A stretch of 44,891 nt of DNA. Origin: Nitrospira sp. GTDB lineage: Bacteria; Nitrospirota; Nitrospiria; Nitrospirales; Nitrospiraceae. The stretch is taken from contig JAFEBH010000026.1 of the NCBI GenBank assembly GCA_018242765.1, positions 1-44,891 of the forward strand, given 5' to 3'. Position numbers and translations under genes: made by a program. Below the pieces are notes generated by a model. That model saw only the letters and a list, made by a program, of their open reading frames with translations. It did no database searches and was not told the DNA's origin. How positions within the stretch are numbered: position 1 is the first letter of the stretch; each line of letters starts with the position of its first letter. Shown one piece after another: positions 7,794 through 17,084 of the stretch.

Positions 7794-8983
7794 GGATTCA
7801 GATCCTCCGCCGATTGGGCACCGACCTCTCCACCGCCCACCTCGGTTTCAGGGCCCGCTCCTACGCCCCCCGCGCCACCCACTTCGACATCGATGCCAGC
7901 CCGTCCGGCTTGGTCACCGACATGCTGCGGTGTGCCGCCTGGCCAAACTGCTCGCTTATCGCTGCCACTCTGGACACAGGGAGCCGGCACGCTGAAGATG
8001 TCAAACGGTTTGCCGGGCAACCCGTAGGCGGCCACCCGCGTCTTCAGCTCGCCGGCCGTCGATCGACCGGAGGTTCCAAATGGCTTGGGGTCGAAATCCC
8101 ACATGTCGTAGAATTCCATGCTGCCGGCGAAGGTCCAGGTACCGTCGGAATTGACCGAGAGTACGCCTTTGTAGTGAATCGTGAAGTTACCCAGGGTGCC
8201 GTTGGTCAAGGCTTGTCCTGGGCCGCTTACTTCGATGTATTTGATGGCTGGTGCAGGCGTACCGGCCGCATTGGATGCCTGGGCCTGCGCCAGCAACGCA
8301 GCCAACTCGGTTGCGAATCCCGGGCTGCGTCGGATGTTGACGATAGGGTTGACGTCCATCATCTCCTGAAAGGTGAGGGTGATCGGCGCGCCGGTGTCGT
8401 CCATGTAGTTGTTCAGAAATTTGCGCGGCAGGTAGTGATCGAAGAAGGCGAGCCAAGCGCGCCTCTCTAACCAGGTCGCCGAGCGCAGATGCAGGCCCGG
8501 CACGCCCTGCGCCACATGCGCCAACTCGTGGGCCATCAGATCACGGTCGTATTCGTGCTCGCCTCGACCGAGCCAGATATGGGCACCATCGGCGAAGGCG
8601 CGCGCGCCCAGCATCCCTGCGGCTAGCTGAGCGTCACTGTCGTCATGTACCCGAATCGCTTCGGCATTGAGGCCCAGGCCTCGTTCTGCCAGCTCGCGCG
8701 CTTCGGAACGTAGCGGCCTTCCGCCTTGTGGCGGGGTGAGGGTGCTGGCCATGGGGCTCCCTTTGCCCAGCCGTACCCGGTCGCCTTTGCGGATGCGTTC
8801 TGCCGCCGTGTCCGCCTGTTGTTCCAAACCCTCTCGGCCTTCGTGCGCCTGGGCCGTCAGGTTGTCGAGCCGAGCACCGCTTCGCTTACGACGACGAAAC
8901 CGGGCGAAAGCTCGACCAGCAATTGGCCGGTTCTGATCACGGGAGGAGTCCGGGGATTTGGAAGGCAAGCCGCGCTGGGCCAT
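7790..8983 (-). CDS. DUF4157 (HExxH) protein with colicin-M-like C-terminal motif, probable eCIS cargo
   Basis: The protein has 397 aa. The first 60 residues are basic and low in order. A DUF4157 domain at about 90-170 has the pattern LRSEARELAERGLG, IRVHDDSDAQLAAGMLGARA and the zinc-protease-like HELAHVAQG near 153. The rest has a beta-rich segment with DGTWTFAGSMEFYDMWDFDP near 290, followed by R, E and T positions and GKPFDIFSVP. That layout recalls the catalytic region of colicin-M-type lipid II phosphatases (DxYDF then HR, then a KPYxI strand), but Tyr is Trp here and the His of the HR pair is not obvious. The last 60 residues are Gly/Glu-rich. It sits directly after the ATPase gene, where eCIS toxins usually lie. 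DUF4157 is firm; the toxin activity is a weak suggestion. Confidence 0.8.
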   Translation of the reverse strand: MAQRGLPSKSPDSSRDQNRPIAGRAFARFRRRKRSGARLDNLTAQAHEGREGLEQQADTAAERIRKGDRVRLGKGSPMASTLTPPQGGRPLRSEARELAERGLGLNAEAIRVHDDSDAQLAAGMLGARAFADGAHIWLGRGEHEYDRDLMAHELAHVAQGVPGLHLRSATWLERRAWLAFFDHYLPRKFLNNYMDDTGAPITLTFQEMMDVNPIVNIRRSPGFATELAALLAQAQASNAAGTPAPAIKYIEVSGPGQALTNGTLGNFTIHYKGVLSVNSDGTWTFAGSMEFYDMWDFDPKPFGTSGRSTAGELKTRVAAYGLPGKPFDIFSVPAPCVQSGSDKRAVWPGGTPQHVGDQAGRAGIDVEVGGAGGVGAGPETEVGGGEVGAQSAEDLNP

Positions 8984-8988
8984 GGTCG

Positions 8989-11130
8989 CTATCTCCGTTG
9001 CACCAACCCATGATACTGCCGGAATTCGCTCACAGCCGCAGGACTTCCCTGCTTCTGCTGGTGGCGAGCCATCGCCTGGACGATCTCACTCATGCCGATG
9101 ACTTGGCGCCCTGCGCTGGCCAGGAAGGCAGCGTCCAGAGCGATCATCTGAATCTCGCCTCCCGAGGTCTCGAATTGTTCGGCGAGAAAGCGGAAATCCA
9201 CGTCCTCGCCGAGGGGGGCGGCGGGTGGAAACATGCCGCCCCACAGTCGCTCGCGCAGGGCTGCATCGGGTTTGGGGAAATCAATTACGTAATGCATGCG
9301 GCGGGAGAAAGCCTGGTCCAAGTTCTTGGCTAGATTGGTCGCGAGAATGACGACGCCCTCATGTTCCTCCATCTTCTGGAGCAAGTAGGCAATCTCGATG
9401 TTGGCGTAGCGGTCATGGGCATCCTTTACTTCGGAGCGTTTGCCGAGCAATGCGTCGGCTTCGTCGAAGAAGAGAATCCCGTTGCTATGCCGAGCTGCAG
9501 CGAAAATGCGGTCGAGATTCTTTTCCGTTTCACCGATGTACTTGGATACCACGGTTGCGAGGTCGATGCGATAAAGATCGATCCCCAGGTCGTTGGCGAT
9601 GACACTTGCCGTCATGGTTTTCCCGGTGCCCGATGCACCGGCGAAGAGAATCATCAGTCCATTTCCGCGACCGGTGCGTTCGGCCATGCGCCAGCGTCCA
9701 TAGACACGCTCGCGCTGAGCGATCGCCGCAGCGATCTCACGGACTTGGCGCAAGGTCGTATCAGGTAGCACCAGGTGCTCATAGCGATGCGGTTTCACTA
9801 CTCTCGATGCGAGTTGCCCGAGTGATTGCGTGGAGTGTCGGCGAGCTGCTCGCCACAGGGAGTCGCGTAGCGTTTCAGAAGTGTTAGCCAGACACCGGGA
9901 GGCGCTCTCGGCCGCAGCAGCGATGCGGGAACTTGGGAGGAGGAATCGCTCGGCCAGATCGTCTATGACTGATTCCTCCGGTGACACGCCCAGGCCGCGC
10001 AGGGCACTAACCCAGGTAGAGGCCCTGTCGTCGGCGCTGGCCTGAGGCAAACGCAGTTCGAGGTAAGACAGATCCGCGATGCCTTCGGCCCATGGGGCGT
10101 CGTGCGGTACAGCCCAAAACACGGTGAGACCTGACGAGGCCAACTCCCGTATCTGTTGGGTCAGCTGCGCATGTTGCGCTGGCTCCCGTGGATACCCACC
10201 CAGTTCGTCGTAGACCACCACGGTTGCATCGGCCAGCAAGGCGAGCAGATGCACGCGGGTGCGCAGGGTGGACCATCCGTCGGTCACTTTTGCCAGCACG
10301 CTTAGCGGTAGCGTCAAGACACCTTGGCCATGGCTTGCAGCGTAGAGACGCGCAGCAGCAAATTGTTCGATGGGTGTCTCACCAGTACAACTGACCAGGC
10401 CTGGACGTAGGGGATGCTGAGAGCTGAACTCATGCACTGCCGCCCGCGCTGATGCTGAGAAAAGTTCGAGGTCGACGCTCAACGGCGGCATGATGCGGAC
10501 GGCATCAGGCAAGCGCGCATCGCCCAGCGGAAGGTCCAGGAGATAATGCACTGTGGGTGGAGAAGCGACGAAGCCTCGTGCCAAACCGGAACGTGGTTCG
10601 CTCGGCTCCAGCCAGTCCAAGAATCCAAGGACGAACAGTCTCCCGCAACTGCTCAGTGCGGCACGCCTGGACGAATCACTGGCACCATCCAGCAGTCGCA
10701 AGGCAAGGTCAACGGTTAAGTACTTACGGGTAATGTCGTTGTTGAGGTAGGCGTAGAGGGTCTCGTATTTCAGGGAAAGTTCTGGGGCGATAGCCAACAG
10801 CAGCAGATCAGTTTCGAATTCAGACAGGCCAAAACGCGTTGCGAGCTGAGCCAACGGCGACTGGGTGCTCCGCAAGGTGCGCAGTCTTGATGCCTCCGCG
10901 CTAAGGCGCGCAGCCGGATCGGCGTTTGTTCCCTCCTCCATGGACCGCCGGCGCAGGAGTTCATCCACCTGCCGATCGGAGATGTACAGGCCACGCAGTT
11001 CATCCAGTGACAGTTCGTAGTGCGCGCGCAGCCGCAGAATCTCGTGCTCCAGCAGCCGGTCAAGCCAGGCTAGATCGGTCTCGTAGCTCAAGGCAGTGGA
11101 TTGTGGTGTGGCGGTATCCATTGGTTTCAT
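8989..11130 (-). CDS. AAA+ ATPase, Afp15-like eCIS assembly ATPase
   Basis: The protein has 713 aa if it starts at the ATG at 11130 (MKPMDTATPQ), which overlaps the preceding stop by 4 bp; a longer frame exists but lies inside the upstream gene. The C-terminal AAA+ domain has Walker A GASGTGKT near residue 500, Walker B ILFFDEAD near 553, and sensor and arginine-finger positions in ILATNLAKNLDQAFSRRMHY. Residues about 200-420 look like a degenerate AAA fold without a Walker A. This two-part layout and the place next to the tape-measure candidate match Afp15/Pvc15, the cytoplasmic ATPase required for particle assembly or cargo loading. It is the last particle gene before the cargo genes. Confidence 0.92.
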   Translation of the reverse strand: MKPMDTATPQSTALSYETDLAWLDRLLEHEILRLRAHYELSLDELRGLYISDRQVDELLRRRSMEEGTNADPAARLSAEASRLRTLRSTQSPLAQLATRFGLSEFETDLLLLAIAPELSLKYETLYAYLNNDITRKYLTVDLALRLLDGASDSSRRAALSSCGRLFVLGFLDWLEPSEPRSGLARGFVASPPTVHYLLDLPLGDARLPDAVRIMPPLSVDLELFSASARAAVHEFSSQHPLRPGLVSCTGETPIEQFAAARLYAASHGQGVLTLPLSVLAKVTDGWSTLRTRVHLLALLADATVVVYDELGGYPREPAQHAQLTQQIRELASSGLTVFWAVPHDAPWAEGIADLSYLELRLPQASADDRASTWVSALRGLGVSPEESVIDDLAERFLLPSSRIAAAAESASRCLANTSETLRDSLWRAARRHSTQSLGQLASRVVKPHRYEHLVLPDTTLRQVREIAAAIAQRERVYGRWRMAERTGRGNGLMILFAGASGTGKTMTASVIANDLGIDLYRIDLATVVSKYIGETEKNLDRIFAAARHSNGILFFDEADALLGKRSEVKDAHDRYANIEIAYLLQKMEEHEGVVILATNLAKNLDQAFSRRMHYVIDFPKPDAALRERLWGGMFPPAAPLGEDVDFRFLAEQFETSGGEIQMIALDAAFLASAGRQVIGMSEIVQAMARHQQKQGSPAAVSEFRQYHGLVQRR

Positions 11131-12857
11131 GGTTCGTAGCCCAATACGAAACAACGCTCTGGTGGCCCTGTCCACCGTACGGTCCCTCGACCTATGCCAG
11201 TGAGATTGAGCAGCACATGCAGCGGCGGGCGTGAAAGCCGCAGATATCCCGTGGATTCCAGAGTGGCAAACCCCTCTAGGAGATTGTGATAGAGGTAGGG
11301 TAAGGAGGTTCCAGCGAAGCCTGGAACCCGATAGGCAAAGCGACGCATCATGATCTGTGCCATGTGTGTGAACAGCCGCTGCCACGGTTCAGGCAAGTCC
11401 CACTGCATTGCCAGGTACTGCCAGTCGTTACGAGCACGACGGGCGGCAGCGAGACACGCACGCCACGAGGGCGATGCGACACATCCCGGTGGACGTGAAT
11501 TCCGCAGTTCATCGCACCATAATCCGCTGGCTTGATCGACAATGGCCGACAGAGTTCGGCCTCCGGTCCGCAATGGCGCCATGATGGGGCTGCCACGAGC
11601 GTGACTACGCGCGCGTTCTGCCAGGTGAGCGGAGACAGTGGGTGGATCGCCTGTGGCCAACCAACCACTTATGGCAGCAAGATCGATGTCGGTTGCAATG
11701 CCGAAGACGTCACGCCAGAACGCTTCATGGAGGAACTGCGCGGTGCGAGAGTAGCCTGCACACCGCGCCATCACCAGCCAAGCGGTAAGACCACGTGCAG
11801 GCGCCCGCTCGGTGTGAGGAAATACGCCTGATAGTACATCATCGAGCAGCTTGTCGAGTTCGGGTAACAGGAGGACCAGGCCGCCGAAGGCAGTGCGAAC
11901 AGCCTCAGTGCCATTGTGGACCCCCGTGTCTGATGTTCGTGAGGTCTCAACCCGCAACAGCTCTGCTAGGGTGGAACGCCACTGTGGCTGGGTAGCCAGT
12001 GCTGCCCAACTTTCTGCATCCCGTTCACTATCCGCCGCCACCAAGGCACCTATGTTTCCTTGCCGAAGCGCTATGACTAAGGCCCGGGCGTCGCTGCGAA
12101 TGGCGAGGGCCGGTAGCTTAGCTGCGAGTTTGATCCACCGTGCCAGGTCGGAGGTCGGATCAAGGCCGGCGCGCAAGGCTGCAGAAAACAGATACAGCGC
12201 GCTTACGAACCAGGGCATGGTCCTCAGATGTGGCGAGTGCTCTTGGTAGAGCGCCGCAAGGGTGTCGGGTTCTGCTGAATCAGCACGTCCACCGGCTGAT
12301 AGGTCCTCTAGGATGCGTAGGGCCTCGATGCGGGTGAGCACCGTGCCCAGCCGATTCCAGACTTCTTTCGATAATGTCGAGAGAACTTCCCGACCGAGAT
12401 CACAGTCTTCCACTAACACTGTACGTATCGCGCTGGCTGGAGGTAGCGCAGAAAGCCCGCCGAATGGCAGATAGTACCAAGCGGAGCCGCTGTGGCCGCT
12501 GGTCAGGTCCGCGATGAATTGTGCACGATAAGCAGCGGGTGAGGCAAATCGCAGCACGCCGTCACCTCCGGATTCGACGGCGTTGACCAGAACCTTGGTG
12601 AACTGGTAGGCCCATCGCTCGACGAGGAGTTCAGGTTTCTGACTCAAATCCAATTGGCAGTCGAAGACCAGTGACTTAACCAGCACCACCTCCCTGGCAC
12701 GGGTCGAGAACCATGGTGTAAGCCCCGTGGTCAATTGGCCCAGTAGCTCATCGGTGATATCATCCAGGTCGCTGCGCATCCGATCCGGCTGAGGGGAGTT
12801 ATGCGGCACAAGAAAGTCATTGTGCCAGCGGTGAATGCGTAAAACGGATGTGCTCAC
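11127..12857 (-). CDS. Putative contractile injection system tape measure protein (Afp14-like)
   Basis: The protein has 576 aa and starts at a GTG at 12857 that overlaps the preceding stop (GTGA). The N-terminus reads IHRWHNDFLVPHN followed by a helical stretch and VVLVKSLVFDCQLDL, which resembles the opening of CIS tape-measure proteins (a helix-rich start, then an I-x-x-L-x-L-D-L strand). The middle is helical and leucine-rich, and the end is a strand segment (LHVLLNLTGIGRGTVRW). Afp14/Pvc14 lies immediately before the ATPase gene in known eCIS clusters, as here. The protein lacks the long uniform coiled coil of phage tape measures. I rely on position and a partial N-terminal match, so the name is tentative. 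Confidence 0.55.
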   Translation of the reverse strand: MSTSVLRIHRWHNDFLVPHNSPQPDRMRSDLDDITDELLGQLTTGLTPWFSTRAREVVLVKSLVFDCQLDLSQKPELLVERWAYQFTKVLVNAVESGGDGVLRFASPAAYRAQFIADLTSGHSGSAWYYLPFGGLSALPPASAIRTVLVEDCDLGREVLSTLSKEVWNRLGTVLTRIEALRILEDLSAGGRADSAEPDTLAALYQEHSPHLRTMPWFVSALYLFSAALRAGLDPTSDLARWIKLAAKLPALAIRSDARALVIALRQGNIGALVAADSERDAESWAALATQPQWRSTLAELLRVETSRTSDTGVHNGTEAVRTAFGGLVLLLPELDKLLDDVLSGVFPHTERAPARGLTAWLVMARCAGYSRTAQFLHEAFWRDVFGIATDIDLAAISGWLATGDPPTVSAHLAERARSHARGSPIMAPLRTGGRTLSAIVDQASGLWCDELRNSRPPGCVASPSWRACLAAARRARNDWQYLAMQWDLPEPWQRLFTHMAQIMMRRFAYRVPGFAGTSLPYLYHNLLEGFATLESTGYLRLSRPPLHVLLNLTGIGRGTVRWTGPPERCFVLGYEP

Positions 12858-13066
12858 GGTGGTGTACCTAATGATTGTGTTGCGGCAGGCGAACTGCCAG
12901 CCTCCTGACCCAAGAGTTCCTGCAGTACCCGCATTGCCCCATTGATACGCAACAACTGTTCGCGCACGGCGCAGATCTTGGAGTCGTACTCAGCAAGCAG
13001 TCTTTGTCCTGAGGCGAATTCATCGGACAGGGTGGACAACCGGGTTTCGATCATGCTGCGATTCAT
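12854..13066 (-). CDS. 70-aa coiled-coil protein of the eCIS operon
   Basis: I place the start at the ATG at 13066 (MNRSMIETRL) because AGGAGG lies 6 nt upstream; this ribosome site overlaps the stop of the upstream fibre gene. Residues 5-50 form one amphipathic helix with Leu/Ile at heptad spacing (LSTLSDEFASGQRLLAEYD), followed by a Pro/Ala tail. It overlaps the next gene by 4 bp. No family is recognised. Its size and place suggest a small structural or assembly factor of the particle. Confidence 0.7.
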   Translation of the reverse strand: MNRSMIETRLSTLSDEFASGQRLLAEYDSKICAVREQLLRINGAMRVLQELLGQEAGSSPAATQSLGTPP

Positions 13067-13077
13067 CCTATTCCTCC

Positions 13078-15333
13078 TCAAGCCCTAGGACCCAGGGCGA
13101 TGAAGTTAAACCCACTGTCTTGATAACTGGCAGCAGTATTGGCCTCATCGTCCTTGCTATGCAGTTCGAAGCCGGTCGCAGTCGATGAGACGACAGTGAG
13201 GAAATTATCCTCGTTGAGGGAATCGACCAAGCTCGCGACCACCACTGGTGTGGCTAAGAAGGGAGCGTCATACGTAACACGGTACCGGCCTTCTGCCATC
13301 CTGCTGACACTGAACCCAGAGCCAGACTGACGTACTCCCGCGTCGCTGACGCGTCCCGCTATCATCCGGAGGTTGTCTGGACAGCCGACGCCGAAGAAAT
13401 CCCCATTGGTGCCGAGCTTGATGTTGCCCCGTACCTCGAGACGCTCAGTTGGTGCAGCGGTAGCGAGCCCCAGATTGCCCGCTGCGGTTACAGAAAGTTT
13501 GTCGCCGCCGGACCAGAGGCGAGCCACACGGCCTGTGGAGTACCAGACCCAGCGTTCGCCATTGGCAGGAGTTTCGATAGCTCCATCCTCTCGGTTGCCA
13601 AAGGAAAACCCAGCCCCTGTACCGCCACTGTGAACCTCTGAAGCCTCGACGTGGAGACGACGAAATGGTTGAAGGGTGCCGACGCCGACGTTGCCTCCCA
13701 TCAATGCGAGGTCAGCAGAATTGTCTCGCGCATGACCAATCCAACTGAAAAATTGCGGCCCCGTTTCTTGCCCCGTGCCACTTTGCTGAAACTGGATACG
13801 CGGAGGGTTATCGAGGTCGCTCAACACCAGGAGTGGTGCCAGTTGATCCCCGTATTGTAGCCACACTCGCCCCTTATCATCCCCATCGCCGATCTGTAAC
13901 CACCTGTTGGCTCCGAGGGCATTGCCTGACGGGGCTGGCACGTTGCGGATGTCCAACTTGGCATCAGGGGCCAGAGTACCAATGCCTACGTTGCCACCAT
14001 TGCGGAGAAAGAGCCGCGTCTCCGTTGGATCGGTCTCGGTGAAGTTCAAGCCGTTCTTGTTGGCGCCGAAATTCATCTGCCATGCTAAGGTGCCAACAGC
14101 GGCCTCGAAACCCAGGAGGTTGCCGGTAGTGTCGATGGCACGAATAGTGAGCGGGAGAGACAGAAGGGTATCACTCGTCCCAATGCCGAGCTTGGCATCT
14201 TGCTGGATGTAAACGCCTGGCTCAAACTGGAAGTCCAATGCACATGGATCGGTGCCCTGCACCGTCGCTTTTCCTATTGTCAAACGAGTTGGCCCGTCAG
14301 CGCCCTGAGGTGTGCCGAGCAGGACCTGTAAGTCAAATCCGTTGTGTTCGTTCCGATCGGGTCTGCGACTGAGGGCCAGCGGAACGCCGCTCTTGAGATA
14401 GTCCGTACCTTGAGGTTCCTGGAATTCCAGTCGTGATCCATAGAGTCGGGCATCGCCGGTGAAGCGACTGTTCCCTTCAAGCCAGATCAGTTCGCGAAAA
14501 TTCAGCTGACCATTGCAGGTGACCAGATCGGCTTCCTTGATGGCGCTCAATGCGCAAGTCTGATCCGTGCTTACTCCAGCCTGTCGAGTGCTCCAACGGG
14601 GACGTAAGCGGATCACGCCGGAAGTAGGATAGATGTGCCCAGTGACCAAACCGGCTACTCGACGAAAAATGAGCGAGGCCTTCTTATCCGCCTCTGTGCT
14701 GGTCAGCAGGCTGCTGCTGACCTTGTTCCACGGTACCTGTCCCACTGGTATCAGCCAGAGGCTACGGGCTTCGGCGTCTGGGAACGTCTGGGCGGCGACC
14801 GAACCATCGCAGGCCAGAGGTTGATTGGGGAGAGGATTTCCCAGCGCTTCGCGGGCATCGACGAAGGATTGATCATCCACTACGACGCCGCTTTCGCGCT
14901 GGTCCACCGTGACACGCGGGCCTACCTCGACCACGACGGATTCTGCTACCCGGGCAAAGGCATCGCTGCATTCACAACTTTGGAAGCTGGCCCTTGTACC
15001 ACTGAAAGGCGTCTCCTCGTAGCGTACCCAGACATTTACGGTACCACTAGGCTGTTGAGCGAAGAGATCGGTAGTCAACTTGTAGGGCGTCGTCACCACC
15101 AGAAGGCGCCCATATCCATCAACTGCAACGCCTGGTGTCAGAAAATATTCCACCTCTCCGGTGGGCGAAACGCCTTCCGCTAGCTCAATGCCAGCCACGA
15201 TACCCCACGTATGAGCACCCAGTAGATGACGGGCGTCGTACTCCCGGGCATATTTTAGGAAGGCCTGGAGGTCGTCAGCACCCAAGTACTGGCCTTCGAA
15301 GAAACTCGGACGCTCGGCAAAAACAGTGCTCAT
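13078..15333 (-). CDS. Fibre-like eCIS protein with conserved baseplate-attachment head
   Basis: The protein has 751 aa, with AAAGGAGG upstream of the ATG at 15333. The head (residues 8-60) reads PSFFEGQYLGADDLQAFLKY, then GAHTWGIVAGIEL, the same layout as in the two upstream neighbours. A beta-rich region follows. From about residue 370 the protein has phage-tail-fibre style repeats (KLGIGTSD, NVGIGTLAPDAKLDIRN, NVGVGTLQPFRRLHVEA, NLGLATAAPTERLEVRG), typical of trimeric fibre shafts. The C-terminal 100 residues (GRYRVTYDAPFLATPVVVAS) look like a receptor-binding tip. The head probably docks on the baseplate and the tip binds the target cell. There is no chaperone-like intramolecular peptidase S74 signature. 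Confidence 0.82.
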   Translation of the reverse strand: MSTVFAERPSFFEGQYLGADDLQAFLKYAREYDARHLLGAHTWGIVAGIELAEGVSPTGEVEYFLTPGVAVDGYGRLLVVTTPYKLTTDLFAQQPSGTVNVWVRYEETPFSGTRASFQSCECSDAFARVAESVVVEVGPRVTVDQRESGVVVDDQSFVDAREALGNPLPNQPLACDGSVAAQTFPDAEARSLWLIPVGQVPWNKVSSSLLTSTEADKKASLIFRRVAGLVTGHIYPTSGVIRLRPRWSTRQAGVSTDQTCALSAIKEADLVTCNGQLNFRELIWLEGNSRFTGDARLYGSRLEFQEPQGTDYLKSGVPLALSRRPDRNEHNGFDLQVLLGTPQGADGPTRLTIGKATVQGTDPCALDFQFEPGVYIQQDAKLGIGTSDTLLSLPLTIRAIDTTGNLLGFEAAVGTLAWQMNFGANKNGLNFTETDPTETRLFLRNGGNVGIGTLAPDAKLDIRNVPAPSGNALGANRWLQIGDGDDKGRVWLQYGDQLAPLLVLSDLDNPPRIQFQQSGTGQETGPQFFSWIGHARDNSADLALMGGNVGVGTLQPFRRLHVEASEVHSGGTGAGFSFGNREDGAIETPANGERWVWYSTGRVARLWSGGDKLSVTAAGNLGLATAAPTERLEVRGNIKLGTNGDFFGVGCPDNLRMIAGRVSDAGVRQSGSGFSVSRMAEGRYRVTYDAPFLATPVVVASLVDSLNEDNFLTVVSSTATGFELHSKDDEANTAASYQDSGFNFIALGPRA

Positions 15334-15336
15334 GGT

Positions 15337-17046
15337 CTAGCCTCCTTTGCCCTTCTTGATTTTCGCAATCTCTTTATCCTGTGCATTCAGTCGGGTCTGA
15401 AGGGTGGCCATCTGTTTCTTGAGGGCCGTAATCTCGGCGTCCTCGCTAGCGAGGTCCTTGCCTCCGAGAAGTTGTCCGAAAGCTCCGGTGGCAATTGGCT
15501 CGAGTATCTGATTCAAAAGCAAGAATTGGGACAGGTTGGCGGTTTCTATTGAGGAGAGATGTGCAGCAGTCTTGTCCTTATCGGCGAGGAAGAAGCTCTC
15601 AACAAATGTCTTCGGATCCAAGCCGCTCTGACGCCTCACCATGGCGCTGCGTAACAGCGAGGATACGCCTGCCAGCCGTTCAGGATCAGGTACTTTCGGG
15701 TTCAAGCGCTTCTGCGCTCGTTCGGCATACATAGGCGGCATAACGAATGTGTCAGCGCCGTGAGGCTGTCCACCAGTTGCTGCATGGGAAGAGGGGGGCG
15801 AAGAATCCTGTTGTGGTACTCGGGCCATAATCTGGAAGCAGCAGATTTGCTCCAACAGACAACGCAGCTGTATTCCAAAGGGCAGGATGTCGAGCCAATA
15901 GTGCAGGGAAGGGAATGTGGCAGCAATCTTGCGGTAATGCGTCCAATTGCAGATAGACAAGACCCGACAGGAATCGGCACTGACCTTGAAAGTGGCAATA
16001 GGCACCCGAGCGTCTGGATGTGCAGTGGGGCAGGGCGGCAGCAGGGCAGAACAGAAACAGGCCAACAGAGCATCTAACCAAACGAGGACCAACAGACCGA
16101 TGGTTTCCTGTATCTGCCCTAGGGCGTCTGGGTTGTTCGGAGGGCAGACAATGGTGTTGAGGCGTGCCAGGAGTTCGCAGTTGTAGCCGGGCTTTGACGA
16201 TAGATAGCGCTGCAAAAAGTCCTTGAACCTGCACATCCAATCGTGGAAGCCAGACAGATCGGTTTCGTTGGGTGGCTTGGGGAAGCGGACAACGAGTGCT
16301 TCCCAGCAACATTGGAGGCGTTGGTAGAGCTCCGAATCCGGGTTCAAGGCCAGTGGGTCACGTTTGTTGTCCGTCTGGCAGGGATCCGATTCATTCTTCG
16401 GCTTGCGGTAGACTTCGAACTCAAACCCCTCGCAGATGACCGTGGGTTCACACTGCACCGGCGCGGTGCGGGGTCTTTTCGCAGGTGCCGTCTTGCAGGT
16501 GCAAGAAGTCGGTGTGCAGCCACATTGGCAGGGTGTGCCGTTGCTAGACATCAAGGGTTTGACGCCGCGCGTGGGAGTTTCAGCATAGCGTATCGCCAGT
16601 ACCCATTCAGAATCTTCATCACAACCCGATGGTTGGGCGTGCTGAAAGGGAGCACAGGGCTGGTTAAGGCGTTCGGCTTGTCGACAGGCCTTGATCAGAG
16701 TGCAGACATCGACCAACACCGGCTGACACACGACGATGTCATCACCACAGGGACTCAAGGCATAGCCGCAGCCGACGACTACGCCCTTGCCACAAGAGTC
16801 ACAGGTCACTTCCAATCCGTTCACCACCCCCCAGCCGTGCAGCTGGCGGTTATGCAGTCGGTGCTTGGCGCGAATGTAGTAGTCGAGACGGTTCAGATCG
16901 TCGGCTGTGAGCACCTGCCCAGCAAAAAAGCGGGGACGGCATAGACATTCCAGCTGGCCGCAGGTGGAACAAGGCTGCGGCTTAGGTTCGCAGGTCGTGG
17001 GACTCGCGGTTTTCACATTGGTGTATTGGTTGATGACGCTGCTCAT
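15337..17046 (-). CDS. eCIS head-domain protein with Cys-rich N-terminus and C-terminal coiled coil
   Basis: The protein has 569 aa; AGGAG lies 7 nt before the ATG at 17046. A Cys-rich opening (CEPKPQPCSTCGQLECLC, residues 20-37) is followed by RFFAGQVLTADDLNRL and a RLHNRQLHGWGVVNGLEV stretch, the best-preserved copy of a head shared by three consecutive genes. More Cys clusters follow (CGCTPTSCTC near 175). The middle is helical and unrecognised. The last 45 residues form a Lys-rich coiled coil (ITALKKQMATLQTRL, ending KIKKGKGG). It is probably a baseplate-attached structural or fibre-anchoring protein. The Cys pattern could bind a metal or form disulphides outside the cell; neither is shown. 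Confidence 0.75.
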   Translation of the reverse strand: MSSVINQYTNVKTASPTTCEPKPQPCSTCGQLECLCRPRFFAGQVLTADDLNRLDYYIRAKHRLHNRQLHGWGVVNGLEVTCDSCGKGVVVGCGYALSPCGDDIVVCQPVLVDVCTLIKACRQAERLNQPCAPFQHAQPSGCDEDSEWVLAIRYAETPTRGVKPLMSSNGTPCQCGCTPTSCTCKTAPAKRPRTAPVQCEPTVICEGFEFEVYRKPKNESDPCQTDNKRDPLALNPDSELYQRLQCCWEALVVRFPKPPNETDLSGFHDWMCRFKDFLQRYLSSKPGYNCELLARLNTIVCPPNNPDALGQIQETIGLLVLVWLDALLACFCSALLPPCPTAHPDARVPIATFKVSADSCRVLSICNWTHYRKIAATFPSLHYWLDILPFGIQLRCLLEQICCFQIMARVPQQDSSPPSSHAATGGQPHGADTFVMPPMYAERAQKRLNPKVPDPERLAGVSSLLRSAMVRRQSGLDPKTFVESFFLADKDKTAAHLSSIETANLSQFLLLNQILEPIATGAFGQLLGGKDLASEDAEITALKKQMATLQTRLNAQDKEIAKIKKGKGG

Positions 17047-17084
17047 GGTAGAGACTCCTGGTGTGCGTTTGCTTGTCCTCGTCC

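Noticed and set aside
11131..11385. Longer N-terminus for the AAA+ ATPase
   Set aside because: It would lie fully inside the upstream gene, and the ATG at 11130 has the ATGA overlap seen across the operon.
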